Positions 1 through 11,131 of a stretch of DNA of 64,000 nt are shown here, piece after piece. Both the position numbers and the translations under genes were made by a program. The DNA is from Balanoglossus misakiensis (lineage: Eukaryota; Hemichordata), in assembly GCA_040954595.2 (NCBI GenBank), contig CM082583.2:7564001-7628000 (forward strand), read 5' to 3'. The notes beneath the pieces are model-generated. The model searched no databases and was not told the DNA's origin. It worked only from the letters and a program-made list of their open reading frames with translations. Each line of letters begins with the position of its first letter. Position 1 is the stretch's first letter.

Positions 1-79
1 ACACAATACACTATACATGTACTAAGTCCATATACTTCAAGACAATAGTACATGTACATGTATATTGGTGTATTTTCAG

Positions 80-3000
80 GTGGTACGTGATTTACCATTC
101 ATACATAGAAGTGAAGTTGATCTCCTGAATAGAATTTGCCGTCTTGGCACCTACTACAAGAAGTTTCAAGAATTCATCAAGACCTACAGGGGTACACCAA
201 CCTTGTTTGAAAACAACACAGCAAAAGGTGGGTGACAGTAATTATTCACACAAAAAATCAAATATCACAGCTTAACCAGTACACAAACACTTTATTCATA
301 TGCATATGATCATTACTAAAGTTATTTATTTGTTATTGAAAGGGGAACATAATCTGAGTTTTAAACCATCCAGCATAAAAATTTTTCCTTTGAAATTGTA
401 TTTCAGTTAATGAAAACAGAAGATTGCAAGATGGTATTTACTTGAGGGGACTGTGTAGTGGGCTTGACAAAGTGTTGGAGCCCTACAGACAGGATCTATT
501 AGATGTGGAAAGACAGGTAAACCACGCCTACAAAAAGTCTGCTCTGAGTTGAACCAGCAGTGAGAACGCGTGTGTATGTCCTGAATGTGTATATTACCAA
601 GTGGATATAACTAAGTGTTGCTCATAGGGTTATTAGCACATTCTTTTAAAAAAGTCATTATATTTCTCCTGTCAGATTCTCCAAGATCCCCACCTCACAA
701 TTGCATTTATTCAAGAGCGCTTGGAAAAATATCAGTCCCTGTTTCCAGCCCTGGCGACTGTCCTCGATCAAATCCTGTACCACAAAGTTCATGGCTGTCA
801 CATTTTAGAAATCATTCACCGTAACGCTGCGTGTGGTCTCCCATCGTTAAAACAGGCGTTGGAAAGGTAAGTATCAACTATTTTAAAACCCGGAATACTA
901 GTAGTAAATATATACATTTTTGAAATCAAAGTAAGACGATCTTGATTTCTAAGAATTGGTAGTTGTAACTTTATAGTGTGATCAAATGGAATGTGCTGTA
1001 AGTCACACTGAAGTAGTGTTTTTTATGTTGAAAAAGTCGACACACTGCAGTATCTGTATCCTACCCATGGAAATTTGACCCGAGTAGCTTCTCCTGAGTG
1101 AAAACAATGTCTTTTCTTTGACTATGACAGGATTCTGTTCACCTGCCATGGCATCCTGTACAAGCAGCTGACAGCCTGGATGTTACACGGACTCTTACTC
1201 GACCACTACAGCGAATTCTTCATCCAAGAGAGCGTCGACAGCACTCCCAGTACGCCGAAGCAAGAAGACGACGAGGTGGACCTGGGCATTGGCGGAGTTA
1301 CCGGCAAACAACTTCGAGAAGCCATGGTAATGAGATTTTCTGGATTTTTCTCTGAACATTATATCTTACAGGTGTTTTTGCTATGCCAAAAATGTGACAT
1401 GGTGGCCATAGTTAGATAAAGGTGATTTTCCCTGCCCACTTGTATGTACTGTAAATGTAAGATTAACATTGTTGCGCAATGCTTAAAGGTATACAGTCAC
1501 CTCCAATTTACATACGCCCATATACGGCTGAAATGGCATATTTGTGCGTTCTAAAGAACATATGGTGGCGCTCTTTTTTTCGCGTGTACCACCCACTGAA
1601 AATCTGTGATTGGCTAGATCTCAATCTGCCATGGTAACTATAGATAATTTTCCATAGGTGACCGTATACCTTTAACACCATGTGTCTCGTTTGACAGAAA
1701 CTAGCCACAGAGCCTTTCACCACAAGCCGACACGAGTACCAGTCTTTCTCCCTTCGGGCACAGATGCTGCCCAGCTACATACCAACCCGGCTGGCAGAAA
1801 AAGTCCTCTTCATCGGTGAATCTGTGCAGGTCTTTGAGAATCAACAGCAGGGCAATCTACTACGGCATACAGGTTGGCATGTCTGACCACTTCTGCGTCA
1901 GAGTTGTTTTTCAGTTGATTTCACCAATTTCTAATTAAAACACCTCCAAGTAGATGTCTTGCCTTGTTGTAGTTCTCAAGAGACAGTATCTGAAAATGTA
2001 ACTACCATATATTATGATGCATCCCCCAAGTTATAACAGATTGAACAACAAAAATCAATCAACACGCACAGTTAAATGACATGTTACATTTTCTGAAAAA
2101 TTCTAAAATTGGAGCGAAACATTGCGTTTTCTGATGCATATAAATGCAACCTTCTTTTCTAGGGTCCATTCTGAAGGATAGAGAAGAAGAATTTGCCAAA
2201 GAACTCGTCAGGCTCCAACAAGAGCATGTATTCTGTCTGATGTCATTTGAAGCTGTGATTGATACAATCAGGGCCTGTGTGGCAGAGGTGGGTGATTTCT
2301 GAAACGGAAATTGTATGGGAGTAACGGTTATTACATGTGGTGCCCCTGACATAGCGTGATTATATATTTTGTCTTTCGGAGATGTCAAACCTGTCTAATA
2401 AAGTTTAATATTTTAAACTTCTTGTTAATTTGCATTGCAGCATCTATGGAAACTGGTGGTTGAAGAATCGGAACTGATTGGTAATCTGAGAATTCTGAAA
2501 GATTTCTTTCTCCTTGGGCGTGGTGAGCTGTTCCTTGCGTTTATCGATCAGGCTAAAGGGTTACTGAAACTTCCTCCAACAATGACAACTGAGCATGGTA
2601 AGAAAATGTGGTCAAGTGACGTAACGTAACATAATGAATATGCACTTGCAAGAAATCAAAGAGGTACTACCAAACCAGAGTGTCGTGTTATTCAGATAAA
2701 CATTAAATTGCTTGTCTGCCATTGGACAGTATACATTTTCACAAAGACGCAGTGAAAAATTGATACCTATATATATAAATGTAAGAATCCATTATTGTAT
2801 GTCTGACTGTAGATGTGAATGCAGCCTTCAAACAAGCAGCCCGCAAAGTACTTCTCGAAGACGACACATTCCTATCCAAATTTAGGATGTCAGTGGATCA
2901 CAAGACTATGTTCAAATCGTCTTCCAAGAGTGAGTATGTCTCTATTGATATGTCTCCAATAATGCAATGGATGACTCAGAAATTCTTCACACTGTCATCA

Positions 3001-5045
3001 TTTGACAGCTAGAATACAAAGTTGGAATTCTTAGTAAATTAATCTTATGGTATGTCTACTTTGCATCATTTAGAATCAGAATCTGAAACGGGTGCACATT
3101 CTAAGGCTGCTGTTACCGAGAGTGGCTGGCATTATCTGGGTTTGGTGTACACAGTGGAATGGCCCTTGCATATTCTTCTCACAAAGTCTGTTCTTGAAAA
3201 GTAAGTCTTTTTGTTACGTTTTGTTTTTGATGTTTTTTCCCCATAATAATGTATCCACTTTAGGGGAGGCTGCAAATTTAATTGTGATAGTTTACTGTTA
3301 GTTAGTTGGCTGACACAATGTGCTGCTACTTCTTTGATAAATTTCCTATGGTCAAAATGTCATGGCTTTTATTCATCGCAGATACAACACCATGTTCAAA
3401 TTTCTCCTGAACGTGAAGAGAGTTCAGTTGGAGCTGCAACAGTGCTGGGCCATCCAGATGCAGAGAAAACGACACAAGATGGACGAGGCACACAGCAACA
3501 TCTCTCATCTGAGAAGACACATGGCTTTTCTTATCGACAATTTACAGTATTATCTGCTGGTATGTAATTTCCCTCATGTACTACAGTATATTCCACGTCG
3601 TATAGTACAGAGTATTACAAGTCACTGTTCAGGAGAAATCTTGTAGGGTTTCGTAGGTTTAACAAATGTTTGCACTGTGCCTCTTGTTTCCCCTTGACAG
3701 GTGGACGTCTTGGAGACGCAGTTTAGTCAGCTCCTGGAGAAGATCAACACCACAAGAGATTTTGAAACCATTCGTCTGGCCCATGATCACTTCCTGACTT
3801 CTCTTCTTGGACAGTCATTTCTACACATGAAACCTGTGAGTAACTCCAAATGTGTCAACGTGACCTGTGTTTTAGATTCTGAGCAGTTTGTGAGATGCGA
3901 TTTCTTTCATTCTTTGCCCATTTCTTTGCCTACTTCTACATAGCAGGAAGAATTACTTGCCTCCAAATCAAAGTTCTCTCTTTTTTTCTGTGTATGCCAC
4001 TGTATTGTAGAGACAAAAAATTATAGCATGTAAATGTATTATTTCATGAAAATTACATATTTTCAATTTTTTTATGTGTGTCAATTACTTTGCAGGTTGC
4101 CCACTGCCTGAAAGAAATCTTGGATATTTGTTTCTCATTCTGTACACTACTAACCCAGACACACACATTGACTGAGAGAGAGATTACTCAGGTGGATAAA
4201 CTTGCCCAGGTAAACACAAATACGTCAGCCATTTCAATCTCCTACCGGTTGTGTGACATCATAGTTCACCAGGAGGTCAGGGTGGGTAAATGACTGACAA
4301 TCTCTTGCCTCGGAGACTCAAAGCTTTTAAAAATTACGTTAATGTTAGAGGGCACATTGATGATGCCAAGTCATCGACGAATGAAAATCTGAACAAAAGC
4401 ATCAACTGAATTGTCGACTGAGGGCGCTATTCGGCATGTGAACACAACAGAGACAGAGTAATTGCAGATTTTCACGAAAATGCACAATCTGTATATTTAC
4501 CTGGTAACAGCTTGGAGCTACTCTCTGAATATTCCAGCTCACCACTTTGCTCTAAATTCATGACCTAAGTTTGTATCAAGCTGTGACCACTGTTTATGTC
4601 ACCAATATAACAATGGGCCACTAAATAACCCTAACTCCATTTGAAAAACTTACTTTTTTATTAAAATTTAAGATGCTGATTTTTTGTTCGTTTTTTTATA
4701 GAATTTTAAGAGGCAGTCCTCACTTCTGTTCACAATATTATCAAGTGTTCGAAGCCACGAATCCAGTCCCTTCCTGGCTCAGTTGATGTTACGAATTGAT
4801 TTCAACAAGTACTTCAGCCAAGCTGGAGATGTTCTCAGCAGGTGAGAAGAGAAAACAGTTTCTTCATCCACATAATCTGTGTTGACAGTATCGATAAGGA
4901 ATGCCATATTTACCTATATGTGAATTAATTTGTCTCTGGCCGGCTGACCCTGTTATACCAGCAAGATTTTTATTGTTCATTTTGTGTTTCTCATCACAGT
5001 GGAACAGCTGGAGGGGCCGTGCCATATGGAGTTGGTGGAATCTGA
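80..5045 (+). CDS. TUBGCP4: Gamma-tubulin complex component 4, 5' end outside window
   Basis: Component of the gamma-tubulin ring complex that nucleates microtubules at centrosomes and spindle poles. Fourteen exons are readable: 80-227, 407-516, 676-866, 1131-1326, 1698-1872, 2163-2287, 2441-2597, 2813-2929, 3074-3200, 3382-3559, 3701-3835, 4096-4209, 4702-4841 and 5000-5045. All have AG/GT borders and compatible phases, ending in TGA. Recognisable family blocks run in order: WMLHGLLLDH, DLGIGGVTGKQLRE, LPSYIPTRLAEKVLFIGESV, HLWKLVVEESEL, FFLLGRGELF, VEWPLHILLT, MAFLIDNLQYYL, RDFETIRLAHDHFL and, near the end, RQSSLLFTILSSVR. The C-terminus is short and glycine-rich, as in animal GCP4. Bases 1-79 are the end of an intron, so the initiating exon or exons lie upstream. 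The assignment is by remembered family similarity and is strong across the whole length. Confidence 0.95.
1483..1675. repeat. TTAA-bounded MITE-like element in a TUBGCP4 intron
   Basis: A 193-bp stretch begins TTAAAGGTATACAGTCACCT and ends with its reverse complement carrying one mismatch, giving 20-bp terminal inverted repeats. TTAA at both edges is the target-site duplication typical of piggyBac-type elements. No coding capacity is seen. The right edge lies 22 bp before the exon starting at 1698, so it sits within the acceptor region of that intron. A diverged partial relative is in a POLR3A intron at about 42000-42096. Confidence 0.75.
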
Positions 5046-5251
5046 GAGCAGCTATCAGCCCATTGCATTGTGCTGTTTATACGTGTTACAAAATGGAGTT
5101 TAGACACTGCTGATGACAACGATCTCCAAGAATTGCAAGTGTCCTTTAAGGAGAGGGTGTCGTCAAAATTGAAATTATGCAGATAATTTCACTTTGATGT
5201 CTTTCTTTTTTGTTAGTTTCTCTTATATGAATTGCCAGTTAAAATGAATTT

Positions 5252-5257
5252 AATAAA
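5252..5257 (+). terminator. Polyadenylation signal of TUBGCP4
   Basis: AATAAA lies about 205 bp after the TUBGCP4 stop codon, in AT-rich sequence on the coding strand. It is the only canonical hexamer in the first few hundred bases of the 3' UTR. Confidence 0.6.
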
Positions 5258-5922
5258 AATGCCTCTGTGTGATTTAATTGTGGCTCGCCCTGAGAGAAGA
5301 GAGAAGATCTCTTATTAATGTTGAGGTCCCTGGTTCCACCTATTTGTTCGAAGTGGAAAATGATGAGGCAGACAGACTCGGTAAATTGAAATTGGCGAAT
5401 CAGTATCAGCTTGATTGTGCTCATCAACCTTCCGAATAATCGGTCATTTTTGCCCAATTTCAGAGTTGACATTTCAGTCGTAGATTTTTCTGTAAAATGG
5501 GAGAAATAGAGATGATTCATATAAAATGTTTCATTGCGCAGATGCTTCGCAATGAAAACACGTATAATATCATAACCATTTGTACGGACGATTAGAAGTT
5601 GCTATGACGACGAAATACTGGGTTATAACTGACAACATGAGACGTTGTTTCACCCCAGGGTTCTCTTGACAAATATGAGGAAACAAGCATGAAAACATTT
5701 AGCGATGTTTTTACTGATTTGGTTAAGTACATAATCGCACAAAAATGATGAGCACATCCAACAGAGTGAATTGGTCTGTCGTTAATCAGTGGTTTGACGA
5801 CGCACATTTCATGACATGCGGCCACAGATGGTCTTATCATATCATATCATTTTAAATCCTCATGAACACAGTTTCCTGGGTGACCAGCTTTCAATCGATT
5901 GTCTCTCTATTGGCTGAAAACA
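5258..5922. other. Intergenic region between TUBGCP4 and the first sulfatase
   Basis: No exon-like segment was found. The last ~30 bases before the sulfatase ATG (TCTCTATTGGCTGAAAACA) resemble the sequence before the second sulfatase ATG, so part of the 5' leader was copied in the tandem duplication. A short TCATATCATATCAT repeat lies near 5837. No convincing TATA box was identified. Confidence 0.5.
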
Positions 5923-8327
5923 ATGAAAGTCTTCGCGTTACTTCTGGTCTTTCTCCAACTACCCAGATTGGTTTCAGGTATATCGCAAAAACCACATATC
6001 ATTTACATTCTTGCCGATGATTTGGGGTTCTTCGATGTCAGCTATCGCGACGGGTCGGTTGTCAAAACGCCGAATATCGACCGACTAGCCGCGGAAGGAG
6101 TCAAACTGGAAAGATTTTACGTGCAGCCGTCTTGCATGCCATCCAGGAGTTGTCTTATGATGGGACGATATCAGGTATTCGCTCATTTGCTTGTGTGGTG
6201 TTAATTGTTTTTCAAAGAAGGTCATAATTGACTGACTGTCTTAATTATAATTCATTTTCCTGAAGATTCAAGATGGCGGCAATCCTTTCGCATATTACGT
6301 GACAGTTCTACACATTTTACGCAGTACACATGCATATGTTGTGTTCTTTTAGTCGGAATACGAAATTCATGCAACCGTTATCCCAAATGTTACTTATAAC
6401 CACATAAACACGTCGTTCCAGAGTCGGGTGACCGTTAACGGCACGGATTTGTTCGACATATACTTTTTTAGGGATTATGAATTCGGTTGCCATGCCCACA
6501 GACGACCATTGTCTCTATAAAGAATGTGGGCAACACTTGAAACTAATGTCAAAAACTGTGCGGATGGGGAATCGCCAAAATACGCCATATATGTTTTTGT
6601 GGAACTTACACACGTGTCAAGTATGTTTTCCAAACTCTACCAGTCCAAAAACCATCAAATCGAAACTTTTTGCATTATTAATCGGCAGATTCACACAGGT
6701 TTTGACTACCGTTGTGTGAGCGGTGAAAGAGTCCGGTTCTGTATGGCGCCAGACACGGTCACCTTGCCGATGAAGATGAAGGAGAATGGTTACAAAACAA
6801 CGATGATTGGAAAGTGGCATCTCGGGCACGAACGCAAAGAATGCGTCCCCACCAACAAAGGATTCGATAGTTTTTTCGGTGAGTAAAGGCGATGATGGCA
6901 ATGACACTGTAAATGATGTCGATATAGGACCAGTCGACAACATCATCGTCCTCGTGTGGTCAAACGATGACAATTTACACATTAAAACACATTAAAGTGA
7001 CTTTTTTATTCAAACTGATGGCTGTTATCCTCTACATACTTATAAAACGGACGCGGGTCTCGAATTAACTATTTTTCTTTTTCCAGGTTACCACGCAGCA
7101 GCTGAAGACTATTACACTCACAGATTGGGGGTTGGTCGCCCAATGTGTCGGGATTTGTGGAGAAACTTGGACATTGTGGCCGATAATTACACTAATCAAT
7201 ACTCGACGCATTTATTTACGCAAGAAGCCCAACAAATAATTAGGGACCAGAACCCAGAAGAGGTACGTCACATGATTAGTCTTGTTCCCTTCCTCAATTC
7301 TGACGCTGGCTGTACTACCTGGAGGCTACCACGCACCCCCTCCTTTTATTTCAGTGGCTGTTTATTAGAGAATCATTATTTTTAATCATTTTGTTTCTGT
7401 CCATGGTGATCAGCCTCTATTCATGTACCTAGCCTACCAAGCTGTACACGGACCTCTTCAAGTTCCGCAGGAGTACTACAACATGTACAAAGGAGAGAAC
7501 ATCGACGTCATAAGAAGGACATACGCTGCTATGGCAACGTGCATGGACGAAGGGATCGGCAACTTGACTAAAACCTTGAAAGAAGCCGGACTTTGGAATA
7601 ACACGATTCTGGTATTCTCTTCAGGTAATCAAGATTTCGTTGCGTTGTGAGGGGCAACAGCGAGGGTCTTTGTACCAGCCTGATTCCCTGACCCAATTTT
7701 GTGGTCCGGTATGTGCCGCTCATTTTGCCTAGATTCTGGGTAAATTGGACGTTGCGTGCATGACGTCAAACTCGGGACGTCACTGCCGTTGACACTGGTA
7801 GGCTACTTTCGTGGTCGACGGTCAAGGAACCACACCATAGTCTAGCAATGGACATTTTGATGCTTTTTGTTCCCGTCATCTTCTTAACAGATAACGGCGC
7901 CCAGTTTCACACTGGCGGACGAAACTGGCCCTTGAGGGGCGGGAAAGGCACCAACTGGGAAGGAGGTATCAGGGTGGTTGCCTTCGTGGCGAGCCCTCTA
8001 TTGGCAAAACCAAAACGAACATCCCACGAACTGATACACATTACCGACTTGCTGCCGACCTTCGTACATCTTGCCGGTGGGACGGTGGGGAACATGGCTC
8101 TAGACGGTGTTAATGTGTGGAAAACAATCAGGTATAGCATTAGTTTCTTTTCTTTCCTTTTTATCCACGTCTTGTGATAAATCGTGATTGATATTTCTAT
8201 AGCGTTTTCATCTAGTTAAGATAACACCCGAAGAGGCTATGGATAATATGGATAAAGACAACGGCACATTTTCGATTAAGCTTGAATAGCTGTCGAAGTA
8301 TACAAACGAATACAACTGTAAATGCAT

Positions 8328-8366
<39 letters not shown>

Positions 8367-8377
8367 CTCGCTCCACC

Positions 8378-8409
<32 letters not shown>

Positions 8410-9241
8410 CTCCTTCCCCATAGTGAGGGTACACCCTCACCGAGGAAAGAACTGTTAGTGCACATCAGTCCCACTATTTCCATGCAAAACGAGGGCACCG
8501 AGGCTTGGTACACGAACAACTTCTTCGACATCTCAACTGCTGCTGCCATTATCATGGGCAAATGGAAACTGGTCACAGGACAGTATAGTCAGTATAAACT
8601 ATGTAATCTGTCTGATCTTTTACGAGAGATTCCACAGAATCCCAATGACAGTTACAATTACGGCAGTTTAATTAAAGTCGAGTAAAATTTGAAAGAGAAA
8701 GTCCTAGCCTCCTGATCGAAAGGTAGTGATCTATAATATGAAGCTATCAGCATTGGTGGTCTTGTTGTTGCCCGTACATAACACTGCGTCAATTGGTACA
8801 AATTAACATTTGAAAGTGGTTTGTGTCTATTTATTCTCTTGCTCAAATCGATTTCAAAGATGCGGGGATACAAAAAGTTCTGGTATTAAAATATGTGTCG
8901 TTTCTGTTACATAACTGTATGTAATTCTATAACGTGTACTTTGTCCTCCTGTCTTCCCAGGATCGCCCAAAACATGGGTGCCACCACCTGAGTACCACAG
9001 ACCGGAAGAGCAAATATCGCCACCAGCGACAGAAAAGAAAGGGAAAATGCTGTGGTTGTTTAATCTCGACCAAGACCCAAATGAGGAACACGACCTATCG
9101 GCCTACCGACCTGACATTGTGGTACGATTTCTGAAGAAACTGAGAAAGTATCAGACAGAATCCGTTTACTGCACTGGCCTTACGGGTCAATCACCATCAT
9201 GCAAACAACGAGGTGATATGTGGGGACCATCTGATCTGTGA
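5923..9241 (+). CDS. Arylsulfatase B/I/J-type sulfatase, tandem copy 1
   Basis: Predicted secretory or lysosomal sulfatase that removes sulfate esters from glycosaminoglycan-type substrates. Seven exons: 5923-6174, 6689-6878, 7087-7262, 7414-7624, 7891-8131, 8424-8587 and 8961-9241; total 1515 nt, 504 aa. The product starts with a signal peptide ([19 protein letters not shown]), then the metal-binding ILADDLGF block. Next is the CMPSR motif, whose Cys is expected to become formylglycine, followed by GRYQIHTG, GKWHLG and the SDNG metal site, with [12 protein letters not shown] following. These catalytic elements look intact. I chose the ATG at 5923 because it opens directly into the signal peptide; an in-frame ATG at 5899 would add eight residues. 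The ARSB/I/J subfamily follows from [20 protein letters not shown] and the exon pattern; the exact substrate is not inferable. Confidence 0.9.
8331..8410. repeat. CT / CTGT microsatellite
   Basis: A run of (CT)n passes into (CTGT)n and back to (CT)n. It lies in sulfatase copy 1 intron 5, ending just before the acceptor at 8423, where it may act as the polypyrimidine tract. Copy 2 has only a short CT-rich tract at this place. Confidence 0.9.
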
Positions 9242-9582
9242 ACAAATTTTAAAGACTGTCTTTTTTTCACAAAGTTATTTCTTCCATATGTATATGAAAG
9301 CTCGGGCAAATACAATAAGTCTAACGTCGATCCATATTCCACTCTCCGTCATTTGATTTTCGACGAAAATACTTCATTTTATAGACTTTGTTATACTTTT
9401 GATCGGTATAAAACATACAGATGGAATGAACACCAACACTCATATTATGTGCCAAAAGAGTGATGTTTATTAATTGTATATGACAAACGCATATGGCGAT
9501 GTTTTCCTGGTTTGGATGACTTGGTCGGGCACGTGGTCGCACAAAAATCAGTGTACAAATCCACGCAAATCACAAGGTATAC

Positions 9583-10727
9583 TTAAAGTGGAACGTTGTG
9601 ATCCGTTTTTGAGCCAATTCTGCGAAATGCGATTAAAAAGTACTATGAAAAACGTTGGTTTCATTCACTTTCACTTACGCATAACAGAGCTACAGTCAGC
9701 CAAAAACTGCGCGAACCCGGAAGTGAGTGACGTCAGCAACTCGTTGGAGCGAGCTTATGCTTATACACGCCTGCACTCACGCGACCGACGACGTTAGCAT
9801 GGCAACATATTCTCGGGTAGTAGGCTACAATTTTGAACCAGAGATTCCCTTCTACGACCAAGCGACTGAATTTTACAGAGGACAAAAGTTCATGCAGTTC
9901 TGATCTCCGATGTGTCCCGTTTGTCAAGGCTTACACTTGGTGTGGTTTCAGTGAAACCATAGACCCTAGAGTCTATGGTGAAACAGACTAGACAATGCTG
10001 CAATTAAACAATACCCTCCCTCGTTGTCTCTCCCTCGTTGTCACCTTTTCGAACCACTTTTCTTACAAAAATACTTAGTCACCTTTTATGGAGTTGAAAA
10101 GAACGCAGGTGCATCGTCCTGCTCTCCAGGTGTAGTACGTCCGTAGTATAATGGAAGCCAATACTATAGTTATTGTATGCATGTTTCGTCTCTTGAAATG
10201 TATTAAAACTGCCCTTTTTAGTTGCTTTCATTTGATAACTATGCGATCGTCAATAAATGGAAATTAAACCCAAATACGTGTACCAAAAAACGTGCAGGAA
10301 GGATTTAAAACGGTACGTTTATTATTATCAGCGGCAGTTAGAACAACTTTGTATAGGCCTTACGGTTTGTTCATAAACGTCGACATGCATGGCATCATGG
10401 ACATTGCAGGGTCTATGTCTGCACGCATCGACAAATACAATACACGAAGAGCATTGCCTTTGAAAGAAACTTATCCCCGTCGATTTTCCGAATATGTTTT
10501 TAAAATCATGAACTTGACATTTCGCCATGTCAGATCCGCGCAAAGTGTGTCTGTTTATTGGAAATGACACGTCGAACGTGTAAGTTGCTGACGTCACTGT
10601 AGTATTTTCAACGGGCGTCTTCTGCTTGCGCAGGAAGTGAAAGTGAATTAACCCATCGGAACGTTGCCGTTTTTGACACCCGGTTTGTACTTTGAAGCCC
10701 AAAATTGAGGGTGTCGTTCCACTTTAA
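9583..10727. repeat. TTAA-bounded foldback element between the two sulfatases
   Basis: The left edge TTAAAGTGGAACG at 9583 is repeated in reverse complement at the right edge, CGTTCCACTTTAA, ending at 10727. Interrupted inverted similarity continues inward for about 170 bp per arm: TTCACTTTCACTT near 9660 matches near 10630, and TGACGTCAGCAACT near 9730 matches near 10590. TTAA at both ends fits a piggyBac-like target-site duplication. The interior (about 9780-10570) has only short ORFs without recognisable domains, so this looks non-autonomous. It fills most of the gap between the sulfatase copies. Confidence 0.7.
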
Positions 10728-11131
10728 CTTGCATATTGTCGTTTCGGTCGAATGTTAACGCACGTGTCGCCATTACAATCCGCAGTCGGAATTTGATACC
10801 AACGAACAAAATCTCAGTTTCCCGGGTATCAGCCTTCGAATCCTGGTTCTTTCACGCGTTCGTGTGGCTATGCATCAAACACCGTGAGGTTTTAGAGTGG
10901 TTCGAACCACTAGAGCACGTACTTAAAGACATACCATGGAGCTACCACAGATGGGGTTAGTTTCGTGCTTGTACATAACTTGCTGGTATATGTGATTTAT
11001 AGCGTCACCCATGACAACCGTGCGCCACATATGGTTAGTCCTATGAACAAATTTAAAATTCTAGTGTATTTCATGCTTTCATAGCCTTGGTGCCTTTCAG
11101 TGGGACATTTTCTCTCCATCAGCCGAAAACA

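Noticed and set aside
10292-10702. ORFs of 91-124 aa inside the foldback element
   Set aside because: No transposase-like motif, and they overlap on opposite strands. Treated as chance.
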